Shown: positions 16,376 through 25,426, numbered from the stretch's first letter. The stretch: 64,000 nt of DNA from CAYZMS01 sp964479625 (GCA_964479625.1 CAYZMS010000002.1:124001-188000), one strand, 5' to 3'. Made by a program: numbers and translations. Notes: generated from the sequence alone by a model not told the origin.

Positions 16376-17570
16376 AGTACTTCTCCAGAGGACGGTATTT
16401 CTGCCGGCTTTTTTACTTGCGCTGGCCTCCTCATTTCCGCTATTCGGGCAGGACAGGAATGAGCTGGAAGAACAACGAAAGGATCTACAGGAGCAAATCC
16501 GAAAAACAGGAGATCGTTTAGAGGAAACTCAACAGAACAGAAAGGCCCGGTTGAACGAGTTCCTGGTTATGAAAGCTCAGGTTCGGAATCGGCAAGCCTT
16601 GATAGCCAATCTTCAGTCGGACCTGGATTACCTGAATGAAAATATTGAGCGAACAACGGAGGTTCTCGCAGCTTTAGAAAGTGACCTTGATCGCCTGAAA
16701 TCGGAATACACTGCCACTTTGCGCACTGCACTACGTCACAAATTGCAACAAAGCTTCGCTGCGTTCCTGTTTTCTGCTCGCGACTTCAACGATGCCTTCC
16801 AGCGTTGGCGATATGTTCGGCAGTATCAAAAGTTTCGACGGCGCCAGTCTCAAAGTATCATAGATACTCAACAAACCCTGGATGAAAAAGCAGCCCAACT
16901 GGAAATTCGAAAACTCGATCAGCAGGACTTGTTGGATGCGGTGGAGGATCAACAAATTTCAGTGGAAAAGGAACTCGGAACCCTAAACCACTTGTTGAGC
17001 AATTTACAAAATGATGAAAAGCAACTGGCTCAGCAATTAGCCGAACAGGAGGAAGAACGCGCTCGCTTAAATACCGCCATTGCTTCCATTATTCGAAGAG
17101 AAACCCTGGCCGCCCGGGAGAATAATGCCGAAACCTCACCAGGGGGTTCGAATAATGCTCGCTCAACGGGTAATTTTAGTACCCTTCAAGGTCAATTACC
17201 ATGGCCGGTTCCTGCAGGTACTATCGTTCGTCCCTACGGTGTCCACCAACACCCAAAATACCCTGAAGTTAAAGTAACTAACAATGGCATTGATATACAG
17301 ACAGAAGCTCGGGCGCTGGTACAGGCGGTTCTTGACGGCAAGGTAGCCGGGACACAGTTTATCCCCGGTTATAAAAACACCGTAATTCTCCAACATGGCA
17401 ATTTTTACAGTGTCTATTCGAATCTGGACGAGCTTTACGTACGCCGTGGCGATCAATTAAAAGCAGGGGATCACATCGGTAAGCTGCATGGCGCCAAGCC
17501 GGAAATGCATTTTGAAATTTGGCAAGAAAAAAAGCGACTTGACCCTACCTCCTGGCTTGTCAGGCGCTAG
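16290..17570 (+). CDS. EnvC-like murein hydrolase activator (degenerate LytM/M23 domain)
   Basis: A signal-like hydrophobic stretch is followed by a long coiled coil (ELEEQRKDLQEQIRK onward, about residues 54-290) and a C-terminal LytM domain (about 310-426). The catalytic set is broken. The HxGxD motif reads NNGID, the YxHL motif reads YSNL, and HxH reads EMH, so peptidase activity is unlikely. This is the state of E. coli EnvC, which activates amidases at the division site. The start is uncertain: ATGs at 16290 or 16302 lie inside the DUF4292 gene and give a long basic leader, and the signal core only begins near 16380. It is probably translated by coupling with the preceding gene. Confidence 0.82.
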   Translation: MKSNMIKWSSTSLLRWNSISRENIRVSIRVLLQRTVFLPAFLLALASSFPLFGQDRNELEEQRKDLQEQIRKTGDRLEETQQNRKARLNEFLVMKAQVRNRQALIANLQSDLDYLNENIERTTEVLAALESDLDRLKSEYTATLRTALRHKLQQSFAAFLFSARDFNDAFQRWRYVRQYQKFRRRQSQSIIDTQQTLDEKAAQLEIRKLDQQDLLDAVEDQQISVEKELGTLNHLLSNLQNDEKQLAQQLAEQEEERARLNTAIASIIRRETLAARENNAETSPGGSNNARSTGNFSTLQGQLPWPVPAGTIVRPYGVHQHPKYPEVKVTNNGIDIQTEARALVQAVLDGKVAGTQFIPGYKNTVILQHGNFYSVYSNLDELYVRRGDQLKAGDHIGKLHGAKPEMHFEIWQEKKRLDPTSWLVRR

Positions 17571-17583
17571 AAAAAGGAAGTTT

Positions 17584-18807
17584 ATGAGCAACTATAACGG
17601 TTGGAATTTAGGGGAAAAGGACAAGGGCAAAGGGCTCGAAAAGAAACTGGAATACGCCGTTTTGGTAGGTTTGGTCACGATAGAGCAGTCGGAGGAACAA
17701 ATCCAGGAATATCTGGATGAACTGGAATTCCTTGCCTTGACTGCAGGGGCCGTCTCCCAAAAACGATTCATCCAAAAGCTGAAGCACCCTAACCCCCGGA
17801 CATTCATTGGCTCGGGTAAGGTTGAAGAGATCCGTGATTATATCGAAAGCCACGAAGAAATTAATATGGTCATTTTTGACGACGATCTGAGTGGTAAACA
17901 GGTCAATATCTTGGAAAAGGAAATGAAGGTCAAGATCATTGACCGCTCCAGTTTAATCCTGGATATTTTTGCAAGGCGTGCCCAAACAGCACAGGCAAAA
18001 ACCCAGGTTGAACTTGCCCAAATGCAGTATTTGCTTCCACGGCTTCGCGGACTTTGGACTCACCTTGAACGCCAACGTGGTGGTATCGGTATGCGAGGCC
18101 CGGGTGAGCAGGAAATCGAAACAGACCGCAGGATCGTAAACGATAAGATCGCCCTGCTCAAAAAGAAATTGGAGAAGATCGATAAGCAAAACGTCACCCG
18201 TCGAAAAAACAGAAAAGGTTTGGTCCGAGTAGCATTAGTAGGGTATACCAATGTCGGCAAATCAACGCTGATGAACCTGCTCAGCAAATCAGAGGTCTTT
18301 GCAGAGGATAAATTATTTGCCACCCTAGACACTACAGTCAGAAAGGTCGTTTTCGACAGTATGCCCTTCCTTTTGTCCGATACCGTTGGGTTTATCCGTA
18401 AACTGCCTCACCATCTTATCGAAAGTTTTAAGTCTACTTTGGATGAAGTAAGGGAAAGCGATTTACTATTACATGTGGTGGATGTGGCACATCCTTCCAG
18501 GGAGGATCATATTAAGACCGTAAATGCAACGCTCAGGGATCTGGAGGCTCTGGAAAAACCTACACTATTCGTTTTTAACAAAATTGACCTGTTCCGCGAG
18601 AAAAATTATGACCCCTTTACGGACGAGGAAGCACGTATGGAGGTAGAGGAAGGCCTTCAAGGTAGTCTGGAATACCAATTCCAAACTCCAAGTATTATCG
18701 TTTCCGCCCAGACCGGTGAGCATACTGAACTTCTAAAAGAAAAAATAACCAACCTGGTTCGAACTATTTATCAGGAACAATATCCTCACCAGCCTACCCA
18801 ATGGTAG
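17584..18807 (+). CDS. hflX: GTPase HflX
   Basis: Ribosome-associated GTPase that splits stalled or stress-damaged ribosomes. The 407 residues start at 17584 (MSNYNGWNLG); the longer frame from 17488 overlaps the EnvC gene and is not supported. An N-terminal HflX domain (about 25-200) contains NPRTFIGSGKVEEI and the GMRGPGEQEIETDRR motif. The G-domain has G1 GYTNVGKST (about 220), G3 DTVGF and G4 NKID. It lies 13 bp after the EnvC-like stop, so is probably co-transcribed, and is followed 18 bp on by an M29 aminopeptidase gene. Confidence 0.96.
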   Translation: MSNYNGWNLGEKDKGKGLEKKLEYAVLVGLVTIEQSEEQIQEYLDELEFLALTAGAVSQKRFIQKLKHPNPRTFIGSGKVEEIRDYIESHEEINMVIFDDDLSGKQVNILEKEMKVKIIDRSSLILDIFARRAQTAQAKTQVELAQMQYLLPRLRGLWTHLERQRGGIGMRGPGEQEIETDRRIVNDKIALLKKKLEKIDKQNVTRRKNRKGLVRVALVGYTNVGKSTLMNLLSKSEVFAEDKLFATLDTTVRKVVFDSMPFLLSDTVGFIRKLPHHLIESFKSTLDEVRESDLLLHVVDVAHPSREDHIKTVNATLRDLEALEKPTLFVFNKIDLFREKNYDPFTDEEARMEVEEGLQGSLEYQFQTPSIIVSAQTGEHTELLKEKITNLVRTIYQEQYPHQPTQW

Positions 18808-18825
18808 GTTGAACTTTTTCATAGA

Positions 18826-19923
18826 ATGAAAAATTTACTTAACTCCTACGCCCACTTATTGGTTAACTATTGCCTGGAATTAACTCCCGGTGACAAGGCC
18901 CTTGTCCGGTCAACGACCCTGGCTGAACCCCTACTTCGGGAATTGTATCGCGAAGCCTTACGCGCAGGCGCAATTATGGAATTTGATATCCATTTTCAAG
19001 GTCAGGACAAACTCTTGCTTGAGGAAGGAACAGCGCCTCAACTAAACCACCTTCCCATCCTTTTTGAAAAGGCGGTGCAGCATTTTGACGCCTATCTTCT
19101 GATACGGGCGCCCTTTAACACCGCTGAATCCGCCAATGTTCCCGAAGGCAAATCCACCCTTCGACAACTCGCCCTGAAAGATCTTTACCAATTATATTCC
19201 CAAAGAACAGCTGATCGAAGCTTGCGTCGCAGCCTATGCGAATACCCCGTTAATGCACATGCTCAACAGGCGGGCCTTTCATTGGAAGACTATCAGCAAT
19301 TCGTGTTTGGAGCCTGTAAGCTATTTCAAGATGACCCTATCGCCGCCTGGAAAGAGGTCGGGCAAGAACAGCAACGAATAGTGGATCATCTCAACAAGTG
19401 CAAACAAATACACTATAAGGGTGAGCACATCGACCTTACCTTTAAAACCGAGGGGCGTCAATGGATTAATTCCGATGGTCGGACCAACATGCCTTCCGGT
19501 GAAGTTTATACCTCTCCGGTCGAAGACAGCGTGAACGGGCATGTCCACTTTTCTTTTCCGGGCCACTATATGGGAAGAACCGTGGAGGGGATAACACTAT
19601 GGGTGAAAGATGGGCTTATTGAACTTTGGGAGGCTAGACAAGGGAAGGATTTCCTTGATTATATTTTCTCCCTTGAAGGAACCCGCCATTTCGGGGAGGC
19701 AGCAATTGGAACAAATTATAATATAACTCAGCAAACCAGCAATATCCTATTCGATGAAAAAATGGGAGGCACTGTTCACCTGGCTATTGGCCAGAGCTAC
19801 CTCCAGGCCGGTGGAAAAAACCAATCGCCTGTTCATTGGGATATGATCACCGACATGAGCAGGCAGGGAGCCATTTTTGCAGATGGAAATAAAATATACG
19901 AGGATGGTTCTTTTTTGATTTAA
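18826..19923 (+). CDS. M29-family (thermophilic-type) metallo-aminopeptidase
   Basis: Cytosolic exopeptidase of the AmpS/PepS family, 365 residues, slightly shorter than the usual 370-410. Family features include the N-terminal YCLELTPGDKALVRSTTLAEP. The metal-ligand regions are NMPSGEVYTSPVED (Glu, about 223-236), TVEGITLWVKDG, GEAAIGTNYNITQ, GTVHLAIGQSY (His) and SPVHWDMITDM (His and Asp). All ligands appear intact. It follows hflX by 18 bp and likely shares its transcript. Substrate specificity is not readable. Confidence 0.88.
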   Translation: MKNLLNSYAHLLVNYCLELTPGDKALVRSTTLAEPLLRELYREALRAGAIMEFDIHFQGQDKLLLEEGTAPQLNHLPILFEKAVQHFDAYLLIRAPFNTAESANVPEGKSTLRQLALKDLYQLYSQRTADRSLRRSLCEYPVNAHAQQAGLSLEDYQQFVFGACKLFQDDPIAAWKEVGQEQQRIVDHLNKCKQIHYKGEHIDLTFKTEGRQWINSDGRTNMPSGEVYTSPVEDSVNGHVHFSFPGHYMGRTVEGITLWVKDGLIELWEARQGKDFLDYIFSLEGTRHFGEAAIGTNYNITQQTSNILFDEKMGGTVHLAIGQSYLQAGGKNQSPVHWDMITDMSRQGAIFADGNKIYEDGSFLI

Positions 19924-20140
19924 GGAAGCCGGGCTTTACCTGGAATTCCTACTTTTTTCCTGGCGATTGTTAAAACGTCTAAATTTTTCTCCATAAATTG
20001 CAAATCTATTCAGAGAAACCAGAGAGCGACTCTCAAACTTGGGTGAAGCGTCCCAAACCTCAGGAAATAAAAATTGGAAAATCGCTTCCTGTGCAAGCGC
20101 AAAACAGCGTCAGCAAACAGCCAAGAATAAACAATTAACC

Positions 20141-20878
20141 GTGAACAAGAATACCGCATTTTTAGAACTGAAGTATGGCAACATCTACGGAGGCTACCCC
20201 AACTTTTATGCGATAAGTGAAATCTCCTTATTGATTTTTGAGGAAGGCAGTAATCGAATTTTCCTCGAAACCTTTAGAAATACCGCCAATATTGATTTTG
20301 TTAGTGTTACTTCCAAGGTAGATGAACTGGGCCATACTATTGGTCGTAAAAAGGAAGTGATCAATATGCGAACGGGCCGCAGGAAACCCTTTGACGAAGA
20401 GTTTCGGTTAAGTGAGAACGACCTGGCCTTTGAATTCAAAAAATTACGTCCCAGTAAAAACCCTATCCGTAATTTTCTCAGAAAAAATTTCAGTAAATAC
20501 CGGTTCAGGGATTTAATTGTGTTTGACGGTCGACGAGACATTTTTTTATGTGAACGTTCAGGGGCTCGCTTTGACAGGTATAATATAGTCGATCTGCAAA
20601 AGGTCCTTAATAAGGAAACTGACTACCTGTTCAGCTTAAACAAACTCTCCGTAGTTACCAATTTTGAGTTTGACCGTTCTTACCTCCGGTCAAATAACCT
20701 GGAATACTGGCTTCACCCTATTGCCTCCCGACAGATTACCCCCAAGTCGGCAGCCTATGACGCCACCCGTCTGTTGATGGTTTATAATGAACATCAGTAT
20801 TATCATGCGGATTTTCTGATTAAGGCCCAGCTTCTTTTAAATAAGATTCAGGTAAATAAAAACACACCGGAAGAGTAA
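20141..20878 (+). CDS. Uncharacterised protein resembling a degenerate DnaQ/DEDD exonuclease fold
   Basis: I take the GTG at 20141 (VNKNTAFLEL) as start, giving 245 residues; the frame runs back to an ATG at 20039, but those 34 residues look non-coding. The order of elements resembles DEDD nucleases. FLELKYGNIYG stands where DxE should be, with Asp and Glu missing. RDLIVFDGRRDIFL followed by RYNIVDLQKVL matches the middle motif, and KSAAYDATRLLMVYNE the Hx4D-like motif. This is a tentative reading from pattern alone. The missing acidic residues suggest no catalysis. It lies 15 bp upstream of the SpoIIM fusion and should be co-transcribed with it. Confidence 0.55.
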   Translation: MNKNTAFLELKYGNIYGGYPNFYAISEISLLIFEEGSNRIFLETFRNTANIDFVSVTSKVDELGHTIGRKKEVINMRTGRRKPFDEEFRLSENDLAFEFKKLRPSKNPIRNFLRKNFSKYRFRDLIVFDGRRDIFLCERSGARFDRYNIVDLQKVLNKETDYLFSLNKLSVVTNFEFDRSYLRSNNLEYWLHPIASRQITPKSAAYDATRLLMVYNEHQYYHADFLIKAQLLLNKIQVNKNTPEE

Positions 20879-20893
20879 GTCCCGGACCAGGTC

Positions 20894-22738
20894 ATGCGGG
20901 AAACAAAATTCATTCAACAGAATCAGGAGAAGTGGAAAGCTTTCGAAGAGCATCTCTCCGGTCATATAAAGGATCCCGATCAGCTGAGTGAATTTTTTGT
21001 TCAGGTTACGGATGACCTTTCTTATTCCCGCACCTTTTACTCTAACCGTTCGGTAAGAGTATACCTGAATAGTCTTGCCCAACGGGCGTTCCTCCTTATT
21101 TACAATAGCCGACGGAAAAAACGCAATCGCTTTTTCCATTTCTGGGCTGAAGAATTACCACAACTGGCTTGGGAATCCAGGCGAGATTTTTTGTTTGCCT
21201 TTCTCACTTTTACCCTTGCTTTCCTTATCGGCATGCTATCTGCCGCAAATGACCCCGAATTTATTGAGGCGATACTCGGCCCGGGATATGTGGAAATGAC
21301 CCTGGAGAACATTGAGAAAGGCGACCCAATGGGTGTGTATAAGCAATCCAATCGATTGGATATGGCTTTTGGCATCACCATTAATAATTTATGGGTTGCC
21401 TTTTTGACTTTTATAATGGGCATAATTTATTGTGTGGGAACCCTGGGCATCCTTCTTCAAAACGGCGTAATGATCGGGGCATTCCAACAGTTTTTTATCG
21501 AAAAAGGCCTTTTCTGGGAGTCGTTTCTCACTGTCTGGACACATGGTACGCTGGAGATATCCGCCATAATTATTGCCGGAGGAGCTGGCATCACAATGGG
21601 GCGGGGCCTTGCTTTCCCGGGTACCTATTCGAGAATGCAGTCCTTCCAACGTTTGGCCCTCAGAGGTCTTCGGCTGATGTTTGGGATTGCCCCGATTATT
21701 GTTTTGGCTGGGTTTATAGAAGGTTTCCTGACACGCTATACAGAAACGCCCGACTGGTTAAGGGGCAGCTTTATTTTCGTCTGCCTGGCATTTGTTTTAT
21801 TGTATTTTTTATGGTATCCCCGCATTAAGGCCAGGATAGGCTTTGAGAACAAAGCCGATGCTCCTCTTCAACCCTTACCCCCTTCGCAGGTCCATTACCA
21901 TTTTATTAAACCCAATGGTATTGTTTTTGCCGACCTATTCATTCTTTTTCGTTCTGTTTGGATTAGGTTGATTCGTTTAACTGCCGGTATTAGCGCTCTG
22001 TTTTGCCTGGTAGTTTTTCTATTCTTTAAGGCAGAGGTTGTTGATCTTTTTTACTTTCCCGTTGGTTTATTTGGCTCCCTCGGCGTTTTGGATCAGTTAT
22101 TTTTTAATGAGCGCATTCCCTGGCTTCCTCTTTTTCACGGGTTACTATTGAGCATTCTTACCACTTCCGTTTTCGATCTATTAAGAATGCATAAGACTGG
22201 TGCAACATTTCGACTGAAAGATTGGATAATAGCATTTATGAAAAGCCTTCCCGTAACCGCTCTCTGGATTTGCATTATCTGGACGAATAATTGGTATACC
22301 ACCTTTATCATTGCTATGGTCGGCCTGGTTCCTGTTCTTTGGCAAGCTACTTTCCAGGTAGAGGGCAGCTCTCTTTTCCAGTCAGCACAGCGGTGTCTGG
22401 AATTTATCAAAAAAAGCTATGGCCGGATCCTTGGTTTGGGCCTTACTTTATTTCTGACAGGGATCCTGTTCTTTTCCATCGTCGATACGACCTTGCTCTG
22501 GTTCCTTCTGAATATGGTAAGCGTGGTAGTTTACCTACCTGAAAATATGGGCGTATTTAGCACCATGATCCAGACTTTTATTACCTTATTATTACTCTAT
22601 CTGGTCATTAGCATGGGGATAATAGGTGTTTTTGTTCAATATTTCACCCTCTGTGAAATCGCGGATGCTACCCATCTGCAAAAAGAAATTGCAGATATTC
22701 GAATCCAAAAGAAAATCCGGGGGATCCTGAGAGAATAA
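20894..22738 (+). CDS. SpoIIM-family membrane protein with an extra C-terminal membrane domain
   Basis: 614 residues. Residues 1 to about 310 are the SpoIIM (stage II sporulation M) domain of non-sporulating bacteria: a soluble N-terminal part, then about five membrane segments including AFLIGMLSAANDP, NNLWVAFLTFIMGIIYCVGT and WTHGTLEISAIIIAGGAGI. After a linker (PLQPLPPSQ), residues about 340-614 add a second hydrophobic domain with roughly six membrane segments and a cytoplasmic tail. Bacteroidota SpoIIM proteins I recall are about 320 residues, so this looks like a fusion or extension. It is followed by DUF4129 and DUF4350 genes, the usual partners; their function is unknown. Confidence 0.8.
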   Translation: MRETKFIQQNQEKWKAFEEHLSGHIKDPDQLSEFFVQVTDDLSYSRTFYSNRSVRVYLNSLAQRAFLLIYNSRRKKRNRFFHFWAEELPQLAWESRRDFLFAFLTFTLAFLIGMLSAANDPEFIEAILGPGYVEMTLENIEKGDPMGVYKQSNRLDMAFGITINNLWVAFLTFIMGIIYCVGTLGILLQNGVMIGAFQQFFIEKGLFWESFLTVWTHGTLEISAIIIAGGAGITMGRGLAFPGTYSRMQSFQRLALRGLRLMFGIAPIIVLAGFIEGFLTRYTETPDWLRGSFIFVCLAFVLLYFLWYPRIKARIGFENKADAPLQPLPPSQVHYHFIKPNGIVFADLFILFRSVWIRLIRLTAGISALFCLVVFLFFKAEVVDLFYFPVGLFGSLGVLDQLFFNERIPWLPLFHGLLLSILTTSVFDLLRMHKTGATFRLKDWIIAFMKSLPVTALWICIIWTNNWYTTFIIAMVGLVPVLWQATFQVEGSSLFQSAQRCLEFIKKSYGRILGLGLTLFLTGILFFSIVDTTLLWFLLNMVSVVVYLPENMGVFSTMIQTFITLLLLYLVISMGIIGVFVQYFTLCEIADATHLQKEIADIRIQKKIRGILRE

Positions 22739-22755
22739 CTTTCAAAAAACAACCA

Positions 22756-23478
22756 ATGAGCCGGCAAGCTAGCAGGATTGGTTTAATTTTCTTTTTTATG
22801 GCCAGCCTGGTCTGGATTTCCCCGGTGCAGGGTCAAAGATTTGTGGTTTCCTCCGCTCCGTTTTTGAATGATGCTCTTGATTCGACCTCCTTTGACCGGG
22901 ATACCTGGCGCTCTTTGACCGAAGGGCTTGAATATCCTACCAAGGAGAAAAAAAAGAAGAAGGTCGAAAAACCGAATACCAAAAAAGGGAGTCCCCTTTG
23001 GGATCGCCTTTCCAACCTGGGTCCAGCCCTTACCATTGTCTTAATTATCAGCGGACTTTTTTTGCTATCCGCCATTTTGCTACGAATTTTTGGAGAGCCT
23101 GCGAATAAAAGGATAAGCAAATCCGACCACGGGATCTCCCTGCAAGCAGTTGAAGATAACCTGGAGGACAGCGACCTCCCTTCCATGATCCAAAAAGCTA
23201 AGCGGGCCGGTGATTATACACTTGCCTTGCGTTTTTATTATTTGAATACCCTAAAACAACTGGCTTCAAAAAATTTAATACGCTGGCAAAAGGATAAAAC
23301 CAACAGGGAATATGAACACGAACTCCAGGGCAGCAGATTCGAGGATAATTTCAGCCAATTAACCAATCAGTTCGAATGGGTCTGTTATGGAGGCTTAGCC
23401 GTTACAGCCGATACTTTTCAGGAGATGGAGCCCTTTTTTCAACAATTTCTTCAAAGTATAAATCATGAGGCGGTCTAA
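22756..23478 (+). CDS. DUF4129 membrane protein
   Basis: 240 residues: signal peptide (to about 26, ending VQGQ), a Lys-rich segment EKKKKKVEKPNTKKG, one membrane helix (about 92-115) and a C-terminal cytoplasmic DUF4129 domain (about 150-225). That domain carries DYTLALRFYYLNTLKQLASK and RWQKDKTNREYEHEL. DUF4129 recurs in Bacteroidota and Actinobacteria beside SpoIIM, DUF4350, MoxR ATPase and DUF58 genes; its role is unknown. Its 3' end overlaps the DUF4350 start by 14 bp. Confidence 0.85.
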   Translation: MSRQASRIGLIFFFMASLVWISPVQGQRFVVSSAPFLNDALDSTSFDRDTWRSLTEGLEYPTKEKKKKKVEKPNTKKGSPLWDRLSNLGPALTIVLIISGLFLLSAILLRIFGEPANKRISKSDHGISLQAVEDNLEDSDLPSMIQKAKRAGDYTLALRFYYLNTLKQLASKNLIRWQKDKTNREYEHELQGSRFEDNFSQLTNQFEWVCYGGLAVTADTFQEMEPFFQQFLQSINHEAV

Positions 23479-24766
23479 TCTTCTGCTTGTTATCCTTATT
23501 GCCCTTATTTTAGGAGGGCTGTTTTATGCTTTTTTTCTGAACGACCAGAAACGGGTTTCCTGGAAGCGCGATTTTCGAATGCAAAAGGAATCGCCTTACG
23601 GTACAAAGGTGATCGCCAAGTTACTGGAGGCAAAAAAGGGAGAGGATCGGTTCATCAGTTTCAAAGCATCTCCTCTGGATTTTTTTGATTACCCCTTAGA
23701 AACCGATGCTTCCTACATTTTTATTGGCCTTTCTTTTTTCCCGGATTCTCTGGAATCCCAAAGGTTGTTGGAATTGGCGGAAGCGGGCAACTCCATATTT
23801 ATCAGTGCGGAGGCATTTTCCTGGTACCTGATGGAGGACCTATATCAGTTATCCTGTGCAGATTTTGAGTGGGATAATATGGTCTACGAAGAATCCACAT
23901 CGGTCAGCCTTAACCTGGAAGATCCACGCATTCGTCTTCCTGACCATTTTACTTTTGATTTTAAGACACGGGCCGGGCCTCAGAACTATTACTGGCCCTT
24001 TTTCCATGAGTCTGTTTTCTGTGAAGGGGAGTCAAGGTTTCGGCCACTGGGTATTTCTGGTGATAGCCTCGTAAGTTTTGTACAGATCCCGTATGGCCTG
24101 GGCAATTTCTATTTACACACGGTCCCTTTAGCCTTTACAAATATCCAGTTACTGGAGGAGGAGGGTCTGGCTTATGCAGATGGCGTGTTTGCTTATTTGA
24201 ATCAGGGAACCATTTATTGGGATGAATACCACAAATTGCCTCGACCGGAAAGGAGTGGCCAAGGCCCAACCCGCCGTTTATCCGACCAAACTCCCCTCCA
24301 GTATATTTTAAGCCAGCCCCCACTTGCCTGGGCATGGTACCTTCTGCTTGCCACCGTTTTACTTTATTTCCTCCTTGGAGCCAAACGACGGCAAAGGATG
24401 ATCCCCCTTCTACCCGAAAAACGCAATACCTCCCTAGAGTACATCCAAAATATCGGTCGATTATATTTTCTTCAGAATGACCACCGACAACTGGCAGGGC
24501 AACAGTTTAAGCTCTGGTTGTCTTTTGTCCGGGAACGCTACCAGGTTTCAACCCGTCACCTGAACGACGATTTTATTCAATTACTATCTCTGCGTTCCGA
24601 GGCACCACCCCAGTTGCTGAAAGCGATCCTGCAGTTGCATCGTAATATTGAAAGCAGCTCCTTTACCTCCGAAAATACCATGATCGAGCTACACCGAAAA
24701 ATAGAATCCTTCTACCAATTAACTAACCCCCACTCACCGGAGGGATCAAGGCCAATTCATCCGTAG
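23465..24766 (+). CDS. DUF4350 membrane protein
   Basis: 433 residues: N-terminal membrane anchor (about 5-24, LLLVILIALILGGLFYAFFL), an extracytoplasmic DUF4350 domain (about 35-250) with ESPYGTKVIAKLLE and the conserved TIYWDEYHKL near its end, then a second membrane segment (about 282-303). A cytoplasmic tail follows with YIQNIGRLYFLQNDHRQLA. It is the last gene of the SpoIIM-DUF4129-DUF4350 group. The MoxR and DUF58 genes that usually continue such clusters are missing. Its last 44 bp overlap the convergent moaD gene. Confidence 0.85.
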   Translation: MRRSNLLLVILIALILGGLFYAFFLNDQKRVSWKRDFRMQKESPYGTKVIAKLLEAKKGEDRFISFKASPLDFFDYPLETDASYIFIGLSFFPDSLESQRLLELAEAGNSIFISAEAFSWYLMEDLYQLSCADFEWDNMVYEESTSVSLNLEDPRIRLPDHFTFDFKTRAGPQNYYWPFFHESVFCEGESRFRPLGISGDSLVSFVQIPYGLGNFYLHTVPLAFTNIQLLEEEGLAYADGVFAYLNQGTIYWDEYHKLPRPERSGQGPTRRLSDQTPLQYILSQPPLAWAWYLLLATVLLYFLLGAKRRQRMIPLLPEKRNTSLEYIQNIGRLYFLQNDHRQLAGQQFKLWLSFVRERYQVSTRHLNDDFIQLLSLRSEAPPQLLKAILQLHRNIESSSFTSENTMIELHRKIESFYQLTNPHSPEGSRPIHP

Positions 24767-24980
24767 GGTGGATCAGGTCTTCCTCCGCAGCATATTCGCT
24801 ATTCACTGCGACTGCCAGGGCATTTAAGGCCTTAAGTCTGGGGTAAGCATCTTCCAAAGCTTTTTTTAAACTGCCCGCAGTCGGTTTTTTTTCTGATAAT
24901 TCAAAAGCGATCCGCGGTCCGCCAACGATTTCCCTGGCAATTCCAAAGGCCAGTACTTCGAATATTTTTTTCTCTTCCAT
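24723..24980 (-). CDS. moaD: MoaD/ThiS-family sulfur carrier (molybdopterin synthase small subunit)
   Basis: 85 residues from the ATG at 24980 (MEEKKIFEVLAFGIAREIVGG); an earlier ATG at 25037 adds a non-conserved leader. The ubiquitin-like fold ends in the required Gly-Gly (PVSGG), the site of adenylation and thiocarboxylate formation. The pattern AFGIAREIVGG and TAGSLKKALEDAYPRL fits MoaD better than ThiS. No other molybdenum-cofactor gene is in the window, so it is an orphan here. It overlaps the 3' end of the DUF4350 gene by 44 bp in convergent orientation. Confidence 0.8.
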   Translation of the reverse strand: MEEKKIFEVLAFGIAREIVGGPRIAFELSEKKPTAGSLKKALEDAYPRLKALNALAVAVNSEYAAEEDLIHPTDELALIPPVSGG

Positions 24981-25112
24981 GAGTTGAATCAACGGTTTTG
25001 TACTAATAACAGCTCCTCTTTTTTTAAAGGGAAACATCCTCCAGAGAATGTTTTTGAAAGAACAAAAACATAAAAAGTGTTAAAATTTGTTAATTTTTTT
25101 ATGTGTTCAGCC

Positions 25113-25136
25113 TTTAATTTATTCGAATAAATTAAA
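25113..25136. repeat. Perfect 24-bp AT-rich palindrome
   Basis: TTTAATTTATTC is followed directly by its reverse complement with no spacer; only the centre TCGA has GC. It is about 130 bp upstream of the moaD start and 126 bp upstream of the transglycosylase promoter, a plausible operator position. It has no U-tract. Confidence 0.5.
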
Positions 25137-25261
25137 CCCGCCTTGGTTGGATGTAGATGAATTGATTATCTCCAAAATTTTATTCCATTAAACACAAACA
25201 TGGCCTCCATTTATTTGCCAGGCGTAGTGATATGGCTCATCAGGTGTTTTCAATAAAATCA

Positions 25262-25292
25262 TTGACTTTCCTTTCCAAAGGGTATAGCTTTG
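25262..25292 (+). promoter_or_regulatory. Predicted promoter of the lytic transglycosylase
   Basis: TTG (25262-25264), exactly 20 bp, then TAGCTTTG (25285-25292), a full match to TAnnTTTG. The leader would be about 128 nt and includes the hairpin GGCGC-TCA-GCGCC at 25387-25399. Confidence 0.6.
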
Positions 25293-25426
25293 CCTATCTG
25301 TAAATGAATCTGCAATTTATGTGATTGCAAAAACGTTATAGAATACGATTTTAGTTAATATAGAATAATCCCATTTAATCCCAGTTGGCGCTCAGCGCCG
25401 GATATTTGATAACGAAAGTCAAATAG

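Larger units (their letters stand above)
24981..25426. other. Divergent intergenic region moaD-lytic transglycosylase
   Basis: 446 AT-rich bp without a credible gene. It contains a perfect 24-bp palindrome (25113-25136), a good promoter (25262-25292) and a small hairpin just before the transglycosylase start (25387-25399). Confidence 0.6.
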
